Source: Acinetobacter beijerinckii CIP 110307
GTDB lineage: Bacteria > Pseudomonadota > Gammaproteobacteria > Pseudomonadales > Moraxellaceae
Direction: 5' to 3'
Length of the DNA stretch: 64,000 nucleotides
Assembly: GCF_000369005.1 (NCBI RefSeq)
Contig: NZ_KB849765.1
Coordinates: 620,001-684,000 of the forward strand
Part shown: positions 1 to 9,281 of the stretch, piece after piece
How the letters are laid out: every line of letters begins with the position of its first letter
Numbering within the stretch: the stretch's first letter is position 1
Translations under genes and position numbers: made by a program
The notes under the pieces: model-generated
The model's database searches: none
Told to the model about the DNA's origin: nothing
What the model saw: only the letters and a program-made list of their open reading frames with translations

Positions 1-418
1 TCGCAAACTCACCATCAATAAATGGTTTCGCCAGTTGTGGATCACCAACCAATTTCTCTACAGAAAAACTTTGACCTTTGGCTTGGAAAATATCACCCGC
101 TTCAATCTTACCAAGCTGAGAAATTGCGCCATCCGCAGGACACACAATACTATCTGCACGTTCATCCACACCACGCACACCTTGTTTTAATGCACGGGTG
201 AAAAATTCATTAAATGATTTATATTGATTTGGATTGGCTTGTTCAGCAATGCTCATATCAATGCCGTATTTTGCTTTGAATGCTTGAATCACAGCAGTTT
301 TCACCAAAACGTTTTCACTTGCTGCAACTTTGCCAATGACACGGCTCAGTTGATGTTGCGGTACTAAATTTTGTGCTTTGATAAAAAATTGTTTTTTTAA
401 ATCTGCTGAAAAACTCAA
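1..418 (-). CDS. psd: Phosphatidylserine decarboxylase, 5' part only
   Basis: Makes phosphatidylethanolamine from phosphatidylserine at the inner membrane. Only the first 139 residues lie in the window; the gene runs off the left edge, so the C-terminal pyruvoyl-forming LGST motif is not visible. The N-terminal reading ([20 protein letters not shown]..., then [11 protein letters not shown] and [11 protein letters not shown]) matches the Psd pattern, including the FFTR motif near residue 70. The best start is a TTG at 418-416, which overlaps the TGA stop of the upstream rhodanese gene as TTGA, suggesting translational coupling. The TTG is inferred from where family similarity begins; there is no ATG nearby in frame. 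Identity is confident, the start moderately so. Confidence 0.85.
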   Translation of the reverse strand, partial: MSFSADLKKQFFIKAQNLVPQHQLSRVIGKVAASENVLVKTAVIQAFKAKYGIDMSIAEQANPNQYKSFNEFFTRALKQGVRGVDERADSIVCPADGAISQLGKIEAGDIFQAKGQSFSVEKLVGDPQLAKPFIDGEFA

Positions 419-1263
419 GATGGTGACTCCCCTGAAATAATAGGACTATCGAGGCGATTGCCCCATTCACTCCACGCACCATCGTAGGCTCTGACTTGCC
501 AATTGAGCAATCTTGCCAAAATATACGCTAAACCTGAACGATGATGTGACTGGCAGTACACCACGACAGGTTGTTGTAAATTAAAGCCTAATTGCTCTAA
601 ACGTTGCTGAGTGCGTTCAAGCGGGTGTAATTTTAGATGATTTTCACGGTTTAGGGCAGTACTCCACTCAAAATGCAGTGCATTTGGAATGTGACCGCCG
701 CGTCGCGCTGCTAATCGCAAGCCTGTATATTCTTCATTGGTTCGACAATCCCACAGTTGAATCTTCTGTTCTTGGACTTGCTCGAGTAGCTCATCATATT
801 CAATTCGATGTTTTTGAACTGCATCAAGATTAACTTTCACCAGTTCCGTAACAGGGCTGAAACGTTCGACCTCAGCACTGGTCGGAAGCCCTGCACCCAA
901 CCATGCATGAATACCACCGTTAATGACACTGGTGCGCTCAAAACCTAGGCAATGCAAATTCCAAATCAAACGTCCAGCCCAAGCTCCACCTTCATCGTCA
1001 TAGACCACGACATGGTGCAGAGATGAAATATTTAATTTCTCAATCAGGATTTTTAAACCCTCGATTTCAGGCAATACACCATTGGCTTGTTCATTTTGAG
1101 CAACGAGATATTTGGGTTGTAAATGTATCGCATGTGGAATATGCAGTTGTTCATAAACCGAAGCGCGACTTAAATCAACAACACGAATCAATTCATGTCC
1201 TAAATAAGGCACAAGCTGTTCAGGTTCAATCAGTAAACCCAGTTTAAAATCAGTGTCAGTCAT
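415..1263 (-). CDS. Two-domain rhodanese-type sulfurtransferase
   Basis: A 282-residue tandem rhodanese protein of the thiosulfate/3-mercaptopyruvate sulfurtransferase type, probably cytoplasmic as no signal peptide is seen. The N-terminal domain (about residues 10-130) has lost its cysteine: the equivalent loop reads [14 protein letters not shown]. The C-terminal domain (about 150-275) keeps the catalytic Cys237 in the loop CQSHHRSG. That loop is neither the classic CRxGx[RT] of thiosulfate sulfurtransferase nor CGSGVT of mercaptopyruvate sulfurtransferase, so the sulfur donor cannot be stated. Its stop overlaps the TTG start of psd, so the two are probably co-transcribed. ATG at 1263; no clear Shine-Dalgarno. 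Confidence 0.85.
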   Translation of the reverse strand: MTDTDFKLGLLIEPEQLVPYLGHELIRVVDLSRASVYEQLHIPHAIHLQPKYLVAQNEQANGVLPEIEGLKILIEKLNISSLHHVVVYDDEGGAWAGRLIWNLHCLGFERTSVINGGIHAWLGAGLPTSAEVERFSPVTELVKVNLDAVQKHRIEYDELLEQVQEQKIQLWDCRTNEEYTGLRLAARRGGHIPNALHFEWSTALNRENHLKLHPLERTQQRLEQLGFNLQQPVVVYCQSHHRSGLAYILARLLNWQVRAYDGAWSEWGNRLDSPIISGESPS

Positions 1264-1639
1264 TGTTATGGAATCTTGTGATCACAGCATTGTGATTGAT
1301 TTTAACATAGCTCACTTTTTATCTTTGTCTGATTTTTTGCATTCATTTAGCAGAAAATGAGATATACCATCTGATGAATATCCATAATGCTTCTGAGATT
1401 TAATATAACCTATCACATGAAATTGGATACTCGAAAACTTCATCCACAACCTGCTAAATATCTACAAGATATTGTTTCTGCGAAATATAAAATAGAATAA
1501 GGAAATGAACAGGTTTTGTGGATGACAATGGTTTTGCCTACTTTTCCCAAAAGAAAAGTAGGTCGAACATAAGGTTGTATCTAATATTTAAAAAAAGCCC
1601 AGTAAGATACCGCCATCACCATCCTCTAAACTCGTTTGC
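1264..1639. other. Intergenic spacer with nested dyads, no convincing gene
   Basis: This 376-bp gap lies between the rhodanese gene and the 3' end of pncB. The longest reading of note is a 27-codon plus-strand frame at 1417-1500 (starts MKLDTRKLHPQ), with no ribosome-binding site, which I do not call a gene. The right half holds two inverted repeats, listed separately at 1441-1562. Confidence 0.6.
1441..1562. repeat. Structured spacer: outer imperfect and inner perfect inverted repeats
   Basis: CATCCACAACCTG at 1441-1453 is mirrored by CAGGTTTTGTGGATG at 1510-1524, a 13-bp match with a 2-nt bulge. Directly after it a perfect 10-bp hairpin, CCTACTTTTC / GAAAAGTAGG, lies at 1537-1546 and 1553-1562 with a 6-nt loop. 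No T-run follows the second hairpin, so it is not a typical terminator of either strand. Two adjacent dyads in a gene-free spacer resemble a dispersed REP-like element, but I see no second copy in this window. Confidence 0.5.
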
Positions 1640-2845
1640 TTAGACACTAACTTCAATCTCAAACACTTGTCTTAAATACGCCAAGAACGTTTCATTATCT
1701 GTCATGGTTTTTCCAGAACTATCGGAAATTTTTGCCACCGATTGACCATTACATTCCACCAATTTCAACACGATATTCAGTGGTGTTTGTCCCATATCAT
1801 TGGTTAGATTCGTCCCGATACCAAAACTCACTTGGAAGCGATCTTTAAAATATTGATGTAATAACCATGCTTTCTCTAAATTTAGACCATCACTAAAGGT
1901 CAGCATTTTAGTCTTGGTATCAATCTTTAATTTACGATAATGCGCATAAGCCTTATCTCCCCATTCATATGGGTCACCACTATCATGTCTTAAACCATCA
2001 AACAACTTGGCAAAATACAGATCAAAATCACGCAAGAATGCATCCATTCCCACAACATCAGTCAAGGCGATGCCTAAATCCCCTCGATATTCTTGCACCC
2101 AAGCTTCTAAGGCTGCTTTTTGGAAATTACGCAATCGAACATCCAACGCTTGAAACGCCTGCAAAAACTCATGTGCCATCGTTCCGATTGGACTAATTCC
2201 TAATTCTTTGGCTAAAAGCACATTACTGGTTCCACGAAAGACTTTGGGTGCGGCTGCATGAAACGCTCGTACCACATGCTTTTGCCATTCAAAACTATAA
2301 CGACGGCGAGTACCGAAATCTGAGACTAGAAACGGTGGGTCATTTTCTTGTTGTTGCTCTGCATAATGTTGTAGTTGAGCTAACTTTTGCTGTAAACGTC
2401 GTTCACCTTCTACAAAAACGTTTTCATTGCGGATACGTTGAAAATACAGCTCATTAACGATGGCTAAGACAAATATCTCAAACATCATCGCCTGAACCAT
2501 CGGACCTTCAATTCGGATATCTAATCGACCTGCATCATCAATCGTTGCTTGGATAAAACGACGTTTAAGTTGAAATAATTCTAAATAATCAACGAAATCA
2601 CTTTTGATAAAACGTAAGGATCGTAAAAACTGTAACTCGTCCTCTGCAAAGCGAAGTTCACACAACAAATCAAGCTGATGGTTTAGGTCCGTTAAAATAT
2701 CAACCAGTGGATAAACGGTATCTTCTAGATTTCGACAGCGAAATAAATAAACACTATGGGTTTGTGGAAACTGATGTAATACCACTTGCAACATGGTGAA
2801 TTTATATAAATCAGTATCAAGTAATGATCGAATAATCGCAGACAT
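1640..2845 (-). CDS. pncB: Nicotinate phosphoribosyltransferase
   Basis: Converts nicotinate and PRPP to nicotinate mononucleotide with ATP hydrolysis, the entry step of the Preiss-Handler NAD salvage pathway. The 401 residues match the family's usual length of about 400. The N-terminus [17 protein letters not shown] is the family signature, and [14 protein letters not shown]...GTMAHEF carries the phosphorylated histidine. The [11 protein letters not shown] stretch binds the phosphoribosyl phosphate. It is transcribed alone, divergently from dtd across 149 bp. The partner nicotinamidase pncA is about 14 kb away at 16.3-16.9 kb. Confidence 0.95.
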   Translation of the reverse strand: MSAIIRSLLDTDLYKFTMLQVVLHQFPQTHSVYLFRCRNLEDTVYPLVDILTDLNHQLDLLCELRFAEDELQFLRSLRFIKSDFVDYLELFQLKRRFIQATIDDAGRLDIRIEGPMVQAMMFEIFVLAIVNELYFQRIRNENVFVEGERRLQQKLAQLQHYAEQQQENDPPFLVSDFGTRRRYSFEWQKHVVRAFHAAAPKVFRGTSNVLLAKELGISPIGTMAHEFLQAFQALDVRLRNFQKAALEAWVQEYRGDLGIALTDVVGMDAFLRDFDLYFAKLFDGLRHDSGDPYEWGDKAYAHYRKLKIDTKTKMLTFSDGLNLEKAWLLHQYFKDRFQVSFGIGTNLTNDMGQTPLNIVLKLVECNGQSVAKISDSSGKTMTDNETFLAYLRQVFEIEVSV

Positions 2846-2994
2846 AAAGGATGGTTTTAACCAATTTTTATAAGATATGTTTTGTTATACAACCAAATAA
2901 CAGCGTTTGAATAGTAGACTTTTGCTGCACAACTCAATTTTATCAAATCTCTCTGCTACACTTGCTCTTTTCATTTCATCTATCTTTCAATTCT

Positions 2995-3435
2995 ATGCGC
3001 GCATTAATTCAACGAGTCCTCGAAGCTAAAGTAGTGGTTGACGGTCAAACAACTGGCGAGATCCAAAAAGGTTTATTAGTCTTTCTTGGTTTAGGCAAAG
3101 ACGATACTTTGGATAAAGGTCAGAAACTGATTGATAAAATTCTTAAATATCGAATCTTCGATGATGAAAATGGAAAAATGGGATGGAATGTCAGCCAAGC
3201 CAATGGCGGTATTCTATTGGTTTCGCAGTTTACCTTGATGGCACAAACACAAAAAGGCTTACGTCCTGATTTTGGACCTGCAATGCCCCCTTCGGAAGCC
3301 AAAGCGCTCTATAAACAATTGGTTGAATACGCACAACAGCAATTTGAAAATGTACAAACAGGTATTTTTGCAGCCGATATGAAAGTACACTTAATCAATG
3401 ATGGACCTGTGACCTTTAATTTAGAGATTGAATAA
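2995..3435 (+). CDS. dtd: D-aminoacyl-tRNA deacylase
   Basis: Hydrolyses D-aminoacyl-tRNAs (for example D-Tyr-tRNA), recycling the tRNA. The 146 residues starting MRALIQRVLEAKVVVDG match Dtd (E. coli enzyme 145 residues). The SQFTLMA motif (SQ-T) and the C-terminal NDGPVTFNLE, with its Gly-Pro pair, are the two active-site motifs. An in-frame upstream ATG at 2962 would add 11 residues foreign to the family, so I choose ATG 2995. A bidirectional terminator follows directly. Confidence 0.95.
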   Translation: MRALIQRVLEAKVVVDGQTTGEIQKGLLVFLGLGKDDTLDKGQKLIDKILKYRIFDDENGKMGWNVSQANGGILLVSQFTLMAQTQKGLRPDFGPAMPPSEAKALYKQLVEYAQQQFENVQTGIFAADMKVHLINDGPVTFNLEIE

Positions 3436-3445
3436 ATTTCCGCAT

Positions 3446-3474
3446 AAAAAAACTCCCTATTTGGGAGTTTTTTT
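3446..3474. terminator. Bidirectional terminator between dtd and SCP2 gene
   Basis: AACTCCC (3451-3457), loop TATTT, GGGAGTT (3463-3469), flanked by an A-run on the left and a T-run to 3474 on the right. The flanking runs let it end the plus-strand dtd transcript and the minus-strand SCP2 transcript. Confidence 0.85.
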
Positions 3475-3482
3475 ATGGTCGT

Positions 3483-3962
3483 TTATTTACCTGTTTTTTC
3501 TTTGATAAATGCGCGTGCTTGACGAATTTTTTCTTTTACAGGTTTTGGCACTTTTGGTGGAATCAATTTCGCAGCTTGGTTAAACCAGACCAGCAAACTA
3601 AAATCGCCTTCCATTTTGATGCTACCATCTTGCATACCCGTCATGAATGCAGTTGGATCACCTTTGACCAAAGTTTTTACGCCTTGCTCACTTGAAGCAA
3701 ATTGCAAAATAAAATCAGCTTTTTCTGGATTACCCGCCACTGTATCAATTTTGCCATGATTCACAATAATTTGACGCGCCAATCCCAAATCAGTACCAAT
3801 TTGGATACGGAATTCACGGTCATGAACCAACTCAATAAACTTCGGGCTAGTACGTGCCAATTGCTTCATACGTAACGCCAAACCTGCCACCAATAAATCT
3901 AATGGATCAGTGCTTACATCAACGATCGGTAACTTAACCACAGGTAAAGAAGAAAGCTTCAT
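3483..3962 (-). CDS. SCP2 sterol-binding domain protein
   Basis: A 159-residue cytoplasmic protein with one SCP2 (sterol carrier) fold. The motifs VHDREFRIQIG, VNHGKIDTVAGNPEKADFILQF and GDPTAFMTGMQDGSIKMEGDFSLLVWF match the SCP2 lipid-binding domain across about residues 40-135. The tail is basic (PVKEKIRQARAFIKEK). Such proteins bind a hydrophobic ligand; the ligand here is unknown. The frame is open to 4016, but the upstream extension is low-complexity and unrelated, so I choose the ATG at 3962 (MKLSSLPVVKLP). It ends against the shared terminator with dtd. Confidence 0.85.
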   Translation of the reverse strand: MKLSSLPVVKLPIVDVSTDPLDLLVAGLALRMKQLARTSPKFIELVHDREFRIQIGTDLGLARQIIVNHGKIDTVAGNPEKADFILQFASSEQGVKTLVKGDPTAFMTGMQDGSIKMEGDFSLLVWFNQAAKLIPPKVPKPVKEKIRQARAFIKEKTGK

Positions 3963-4114
3963 GACATTTATGCCTACAGTATTATGATGAAATTTAAGAC
4001 AACCGTATCCTAGCACAATTGTAGAAAACTCTGTAAAAGCTTTGTTTCAGAAAATTAATACAAAAAAGGCATGCTGAGCATACCTTTGATGTTATTAGAA
4101 TTATTTATTATCAA

Positions 4115-4450
4115 TTATCGACTAGAACATTGCTGTTGGTCATCTTTATAAACTGGCGTATGTTCAATATATTGACGATTTGCCAATTGTTTTTGTGCTT
4201 GTTTGTCTTCACGTAAAAGGATAAATGTAACCGTCACCATCGCGAGGCTCAAAGCCGTCAGATAACTATAAGCGACTGACATATCGAAAATGGTTTGCGC
4301 GCCAAAGCGTACCACCTCTAACAGCCCCCAACTGAGCATACCTGCCAACATAAAACCTAACCAACGACGATAAGGAGAAAAGAAAACAGCTATAACTGCG
4401 ACAGCGATTAAGCCAAATCCAACCCACATGGTGAAATTCGCTGCTTCCAT
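4115..4450 (-). CDS. Small conserved inner-membrane protein
   Basis: A 111-residue protein with three or four predicted membrane segments (about residues 5-25, 30-50 and 60-85) and a charged cytoplasmic tail rich in Lys and Gln. I do not recognise a family. The start at 4450 is set by a good Shine-Dalgarno, GGAGG followed by TTTCT and then ATG; the frame remains open to 4489 but without such a signal. It stands alone between the SCP2 gene and an AT-rich gap. Its function is unknown. Confidence 0.7.
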   Translation of the reverse strand: MEAANFTMWVGFGLIAVAVIAVFFSPYRRWLGFMLAGMLSWGLLEVVRFGAQTIFDMSVAYSYLTALSLAMVTVTFILLREDKQAQKQLANRQYIEHTPVYKDDQQQCSSR

Positions 4451-4489
4451 AGAAACCTCCGTCTTAAAAAAGGTGGTCTGTTTAATCAT

Positions 4490-4800
4490 CAGACCTCATA
4501 TTGTTCTGTAATCTCTAAACAGTAGTTTGTGTTGCATTCGTGTCTTTATGCATTATGGAGCGTTTTTTTTAGAAAAAAAGAGTCAAGAATGCGCCATACG
4601 ACACAAGATGTCGCAATATGCTTTTGTCATTACATTTTTTTAAATTACAAAACTTCAAAATCTCTATATAGCATCAATTGCAGCGTGTCATTACAAAAAA
4701 CTATCGCTATTTTTCGAGTTGAAAAAACTTTTTTCGGAATTTTTTTATCGTTGTTTTTCTATACATTTAGACATAAATATGACTGAATCATGACGCCCTT
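4490..4800. other. AT-rich gap, no supported gene
   Basis: Upstream of the small membrane protein and downstream of serB. An 85-codon plus-strand frame (4529-4786) is Phe/Ile/Lys-rich, lacks a ribosome-binding site and looks like chance reading of AT-rich DNA. The promoter of the minus-strand membrane protein should lie here, but no clear -35/-10 pair stands out. Confidence 0.5.
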
Positions 4801-4838
4801 AAAAAGAGCAATGCCACTCAAAAGTGGCATTGTTTTTA
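4801..4838. terminator. Terminator of serB, bidirectional form
   Basis: CAATGCCACT (4809-4818), loop CAAA, AGTGGCATTG (4823-4832), with A-run at 4801-4805 and T-run at 4833-4837. It lies 18 nt beyond the serB stop on the minus strand. Confidence 0.85.
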
Positions 4839-4856
4839 AACATCGAGAAAAGAGAT

Positions 4857-6077
4857 TTAAGCTCGATTTAGGTCTTTATCATGCATACCTAATAAATACA
4901 AAACACCATCTAAACCTACACTTGATATCGCTTGATTGGCATTTTGACGTACCAAAGGTTTAGCTCGGAACGCAACGCCAAGCCCAGCAATTGAAAGCAT
5001 TGGTAAATCATTGGCACCATCGCCCACAGCCATCGCCTGCTCTAATGAAATCCCCATTTTTTCAGCCAACTGACGTAACAACTCAGCTTTACGTGCACCA
5101 TCAACAATCGCACCTTTAACTTTGCCCGTTACAACACCATCTTGAACATCCAAAATATTGGCATGGACTTCATCAATTCCTAATTTTTCTTGTAAATATT
5201 CAGTAAAATACTGAAATCCACCCGATAAAATCGCAGTTTTATATCCCAGTGCTTTGAGCGTTGAAATCAGTCGTTCAGCGCCTTCAGTAATGGTTAAACG
5301 TTCTGCAATTTTCGGTAATACCGAAGCATCTAAACCCTTTAATAAAGCGACACGCGCACGGAAGCTTTGTTGAAAATCAAGTTCCCCTTGCATCGCACGC
5401 TCAGTAATCTCAGCAACTTGTGCACCTACGCCTGCTTCTAAAGCAATCTCATCAATCACTTCTTGTTCAATTAAAGTGGAGTCCATATCAAAACAAACTA
5501 AACGACGATTACGGCGATAAGCATTATCTTCTTGTACTGCAACATCGATATTTAATTCACCTGACAAGCTCAAACAAGCAGCACGCATCGCTTGTGCATC
5601 AAGCATTTGTCCACTTAAGCCAAACTGAACGCAAGCACGACGTGGAAAATTGTGTGCTTCTTCTAGCTCTAAACGACCTGATAATCGAGTTACCGTTTCG
5701 ATATTAAAACCCTGACTCGATACAATCTTGGTCACGGCTTGTAAATGTTCGGCCGTTAATTCCGGTGCAAGTGCCGTCACGATGTAACGTGTTCGACCAC
5801 CCTCACTCACCCACTGATCATATTCTGCGTTGGAGATTGGTTTAAATCGCACAGTTAGGCCAATATCATGTGCTAAAATCAGAATCTCTTTCATTGCAAG
5901 TGCAGTTGCAGTCTCATTATCCGAAGCGACAACAATCCCAAGGGTAAGTTGATTATGGATAACAGCCTGACCTACATCGAGTATTTGCAAAGAATGTACG
6001 GAGAGTACCTGCATTAATCGAGTAAACTGATTCGGTTGATCTGGTCCTAAAAAGGATATAAGAATGATTTCACGCAT
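4857..6077 (-). CDS. serB: Phosphoserine phosphatase
   Basis: Catalyses the last step of serine synthesis, phosphoserine to serine. The 406-residue protein has an N-terminal ACT-like regulatory part (about residues 1-170) and a C-terminal HAD phosphatase. The catalytic motif CFDMDSTLIEQE places the nucleophile at Asp197 and the acid/base at Asp199. Later motifs are the SGGFQYF loop, and GDGANDLPML for Mg2+. The frame stays open to 6134, but family similarity begins at MREIILISFLGPDQP, so ATG 6077 is chosen. It is divergent from the Smp-like gene, the same pairing as serB and smp (ytjB) in E. coli. Confidence 0.95.
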   Translation of the reverse strand: MREIILISFLGPDQPNQFTRLMQVLSVHSLQILDVGQAVIHNQLTLGIVVASDNETATALAMKEILILAHDIGLTVRFKPISNAEYDQWVSEGGRTRYIVTALAPELTAEHLQAVTKIVSSQGFNIETVTRLSGRLELEEAHNFPRRACVQFGLSGQMLDAQAMRAACLSLSGELNIDVAVQEDNAYRRNRRLVCFDMDSTLIEQEVIDEIALEAGVGAQVAEITERAMQGELDFQQSFRARVALLKGLDASVLPKIAERLTITEGAERLISTLKALGYKTAILSGGFQYFTEYLQEKLGIDEVHANILDVQDGVVTGKVKGAIVDGARKAELLRQLAEKMGISLEQAMAVGDGANDLPMLSIAGLGVAFRAKPLVRQNANQAISSVGLDGVLYLLGMHDKDLNRA

Positions 6078-6163
6078 GAATTGACTCGTGTTTGAGCGAC
6101 AACTATTGTATGTAAGAATCATAACATAACCCAACCTAAATCTATTTGCCTTGGAAGTTTAAC

Positions 6164-7438
6164 TTGAATGCGCCTCGCCAAGGGCTATTTGCTAGCCTAC
6201 TGATCGTAAGTTTTGCATTGCATACCTTTTTATTGGTGATTGCAACGACACATCAACTCAATGAAAACCGCGCTAGCCAAGGACAACTGATGACCAGTCA
6301 GTTAGTGGCAGATAGTCTTGCAGAACTGGAACCTGCCAATACTGTTTCGTTGGCCTTAGTTGCCAATCGCTATGCAACCAATCCAAGTGTGGCATCGATT
6401 CGTATTCTAGATGCGAATAAACAAGTACTCGCCACCAGTGGCATGGCAAAAACACGTCAAGGTGAGGTGTTTGTCCGTGATGCATTACAAAATGAAAAGA
6501 AAGTTGGGACAGTTGAGATTACTTTGATCGAACCAAGTATTGGCGAGATTTTACGTACCCAATGGTTAGCTATTTTAGTCTCTCTTTTTATTCATGGCTT
6601 GATTTGGTTAGCCTATCGTGCAATCGCACGCCCAACACGTAGCGAATACTTAGCACGTATTAATCAAGAAAATCATCTTAAACATGAAATTCAGCGATTA
6701 ACCCAAGCTTTAGCTCTCGAAAAACAAAATACTGTAACTTTGGTTGCCCAAGCTCAACAACAAGCAAAAGCGCAACCTAAACCGCGTGTCGAAAAAACAT
6801 CAACCCCGACTGCGCAAGTCGATGATCAAGTTTTGGCTTTAAATATTCAATTCTATGATCCGAAGCAACTGCTAAGCAGTGTAAATCAATCGGTTTCAAT
6901 CCCGTATTTCAAACTGTGCCAGTTATTCCTAGATAAAAGCATTGATTTATGCAGCAAGCATTATCAGATTAATTCGACACAGATTCGAATTGAACAAGAG
7001 TTTAATGCTGAAGGCGCAACTTTAACCACCAGTTCTAATCATCCTCAAGCACTTGAATGTTTAATGATGGTTGGTGCTGTGTTCCAACTGCTAGCAGACG
7101 TACTTTATAAACGTTACCGCGAAGATAAACGCTTTGCACTGCAAACACGTGCTGCCGTATCAAATGCAGTTGACGCAATGCAACTTGACGCAATTGAAGC
7201 CGCAAAACGCTTAACACAGCATTTACATGCGAAAGAAGCAGCTTTACATCTTCATCATGATCACCTTAAAACCGTTCAAAACAGTTATGAGTTGGTGGTG
7301 ATGCCAAACCCAAGCAATGTGATGACTCGTCATGCATTTATGATTAATGGGATGAATGAAGCGTGTGCAACAGTCGCACAAAATCTACGCACTGAAATCC
7401 TAATGGGTAAAAAAGCAAAAACGCCAACCGAATCATAG
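6164..7438 (+). CDS. Smp-like (YtjB/AhpA-type) membrane protein
   Basis: About 424 residues: one N-terminal membrane segment (about 5-30), a periplasmic domain of about 100 residues, a second membrane segment (about 130-150), then a large cytoplasmic part starting with a Gln/Ala-rich coiled coil. E. coli places the related two-TM protein smp (ytjB) beside and divergent to serB, as here. No ATG is available. I prefer TTG 6164 because GGAAG lies 6 nt upstream; a TTG at 6146 (MPWKFN) is in frame but lacks a ribosome site. The biochemical function of the family is unclear. The assignment rests on topology and synteny. Confidence 0.65.
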   Translation: MNAPRQGLFASLLIVSFALHTFLLVIATTHQLNENRASQGQLMTSQLVADSLAELEPANTVSLALVANRYATNPSVASIRILDANKQVLATSGMAKTRQGEVFVRDALQNEKKVGTVEITLIEPSIGEILRTQWLAILVSLFIHGLIWLAYRAIARPTRSEYLARINQENHLKHEIQRLTQALALEKQNTVTLVAQAQQQAKAQPKPRVEKTSTPTAQVDDQVLALNIQFYDPKQLLSSVNQSVSIPYFKLCQLFLDKSIDLCSKHYQINSTQIRIEQEFNAEGATLTTSSNHPQALECLMMVGAVFQLLADVLYKRYREDKRFALQTRAAVSNAVDAMQLDAIEAAKRLTQHLHAKEAALHLHHDHLKTVQNSYELVVMPNPSNVMTRHAFMINGMNEACATVAQNLRTEILMGKKAKTPTES

Positions 7439-7441
7439 AAA

Positions 7442-7504
7442 AACGATAGTGTCGTTTCTTCTGTTTTAATTATCTTGAGGAATCTTACCCCTCCTCAAGA
7501 TAAT
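7442..7504. terminator. Two hairpins after the Smp-like gene
   Basis: A weak hairpin AAACGA/TCGTTT at 7442-7458 is followed by a perfect 12-bp stem, TTATCTTGAGGA (7471-7482) and TCCTCAAGATAA (7493-7504), with a 10-nt loop. Neither has a long T-run. They probably end or protect the upstream transcript. I looked for an FMN riboswitch before ribB here and found none of its conserved sequence. Confidence 0.5.
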
Positions 7505-7674
7505 GCTCTAATTTATTTGACTTCATTTCAAAAAATGTTTTCCGAACGATTGCTCATCAAGCTCAGTATTTTTATTGCTGAAGAAGCACAGGCGAAATTT
7601 TTTAAAATGCGTTAAACTATGCCAGATTTATCGAATACTAGTGCCTGAAAAGGCAGCATCAAAGGTGAAAGCGA

Positions 7675-8796
7675 ATGCCGCTGAGTCGTGTTGAAGAGCT
7701 TGTCGCAGATATTCGTGCAGGCAAAATGGTCATCCTTATGGATGATGAAGATCGTGAAAATGAAGGTGACTTAGTCATCGCTGCTACACATGTTCGTCCT
7801 GAAGATATTAACTTCATGATCACTCATGCCCGTGGTTTAGTCTGCTTAACGCTGAGCCGCGATCGCTGTAAACAACTGAACTTGCCGTTGATGGTTGACC
7901 AAAATGGCGCACAGCATGCGACCAATTTTACGCTTTCAATTGAAGCGGCTGAAGGGATCAGCACAGGTATCTCAGCAGCAGAGCGTGCGCATACGATTCG
8001 TACGGCTGTTGCAGCACATGCAAAGCCAAGTGATATCGTTCAGCCCGGTCATATTTTCCCATTAATGGCTCAACCAGGTGGTGTCCTACACCGTGCTGGT
8101 CATACTGAAGCAGGTTGTGACTTAACCCGTTTGGCAGGTTTAGAACCAGCTTCTGTGATCTGTGAAATTATCAATGATGATGGCACCATGGCACGTCGTC
8201 CTGATTTAGAAGTGTTTGCTGAAAAACATGGTCTAAAAATTGGTACGATTGCAGACCTGATTCATTATCGTATGACCAATGAGCAAACCGTTGAGCGTTT
8301 GTCTCAAGAAACCATTGAAACACAATACGGTACATTTGAACTCTATAAATATCGTGAAATCGGTAACCCTGATATTCACTTAGCTTTGGTTAAAGGTGAA
8401 CCAAAGCAAGGCGTAACCACGGTTCGTGTCCATGGTTTCAATCCTGTTCGTGATCTTTTAAAGCTCAATAAAGCCGATGGTTCTCCAGCATGGAATCTTG
8501 ATCTTGCAATGAAAACCATTGCTGCAAGTGACCGTGGTGTATTGGTATGGATCGGACAAGATCATTTAGAAGATTTAGGACATGCCTTACACTATCTAAA
8601 TCAGCCAAAACCACTGAAATCGAATGCTGCATTATCACAGCAATACCAAACCATTGGTGTAGGTGCACAGATTTTACGTGATCTAGGTGTTGAAAAAATG
8701 AAGCTGTTGAGTTCTCCACTTCGTTTTAATGCCTTATCAGGATTCAATTTAGAGGTGGTGGAATACATCACTGCCGATCAAATCACAGCAAAATAA
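7675..8796 (+). CDS. ribB: 3,4-dihydroxy-2-butanone 4-phosphate synthase with degenerate GTP cyclohydrolase II domain
   Basis: Makes the four-carbon riboflavin precursor from ribulose 5-phosphate. Residues 1 to about 205 are the complete RibB domain: [21 protein letters not shown] and [15 protein letters not shown] are all present. Residues 206-373 have the GTP cyclohydrolase II (RibA) fold pattern (VRVHGF...), but the zinc-binding cysteines of real RibA are all missing; there is no cysteine in this half. It is therefore expected to have RibB activity only, with RibA encoded elsewhere. A GGTGAAAG site precedes ATG 7675. It heads the run ribB-ribH-nusB-thiL-pgpA. Confidence 0.92.
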   Translation: MPLSRVEELVADIRAGKMVILMDDEDRENEGDLVIAATHVRPEDINFMITHARGLVCLTLSRDRCKQLNLPLMVDQNGAQHATNFTLSIEAAEGISTGISAAERAHTIRTAVAAHAKPSDIVQPGHIFPLMAQPGGVLHRAGHTEAGCDLTRLAGLEPASVICEIINDDGTMARRPDLEVFAEKHGLKIGTIADLIHYRMTNEQTVERLSQETIETQYGTFELYKYREIGNPDIHLALVKGEPKQGVTTVRVHGFNPVRDLLKLNKADGSPAWNLDLAMKTIAASDRGVLVWIGQDHLEDLGHALHYLNQPKPLKSNAALSQQYQTIGVGAQILRDLGVEKMKLLSSPLRFNALSGFNLEVVEYITADQITAK

Positions 8797-8807
8797 TCGA
8801 GGTTGCT

Positions 8808-9278
8808 ATGGCAATTCGCCGAATTGAAGGTTTATTACATCTCGCAAGTGAAGGTCGTTATGCGATCTTAGTGGGTCGTTTCAACAGCTTCGTGGTTGAG
8901 CATTTACTTGAAGGTGCAATTGACACCTTGAAACGCCACGGTGTTTCTGAAGATGCGATTACCGTGATTCATGCACCAGGTGCATGGGAACTTCCTATTG
9001 TTGCGAAAAAATTAGCAGCATCAAATAAATTTGATGCCATCATTGCATTAGGCGCAGTGATTCGTGGTAGCACACCACATTTTGATTTTGTTGCTGGTGA
9101 ATGTGCCAAAGGTTTAGGGGTCGTTGCCCTTGAAAGCACAATGCCAGTCATCAATGGTGTCTTAACCACAGATAGCATTGAACAAGCAATTGAACGTTCT
9201 GGTACGAAAGCAGGCAATAAAGGCAGCGAAGCTGCATTGACTGCAATCGAAATGGTTAACTTATTAAAGGCAATTTAA
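8808..9278 (+). CDS. ribH: 6,7-dimethyl-8-ribityllumazine synthase
   Basis: Condenses the RibB product with the pyrimidinedione to give lumazine, the penultimate step of riboflavin synthesis. The 156 residues are the normal length. Motifs seen are [16 protein letters not shown] (substrate pocket), [23 protein letters not shown] and the C-terminal GNKGSEAA. The enzyme normally forms pentameric or icosahedral assemblies. It follows ribB by 11 bp and precedes nusB by 3 bp, an operon layout common in proteobacteria. Confidence 0.96.
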   Translation: MAIRRIEGLLHLASEGRYAILVGRFNSFVVEHLLEGAIDTLKRHGVSEDAITVIHAPGAWELPIVAKKLAASNKFDAIIALGAVIRGSTPHFDFVAGECAKGLGVVALESTMPVINGVLTTDSIEQAIERSGTKAGNKGSEAALTAIEMVNLLKAI

Positions 9279-9281
9279 AGC

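Noticed and set aside
1417-1500. 27-codon plus-strand frame beginning MKLDTRKLHPQ
   Set aside because: No Shine-Dalgarno and lies inside the dyad region; probably chance.
4529-4786. 85-codon plus-strand frame in the gap before serB
   Set aside because: Low-complexity Phe/Lys/Ile-rich reading, no ribosome-binding site, no recognisable motif, in AT-rich intergenic DNA.
7439-7674. Possible FMN riboswitch upstream of ribB
   Set aside because: None of the conserved RFN-element sequence is present; only two plain hairpins belonging to the upstream gene's end.
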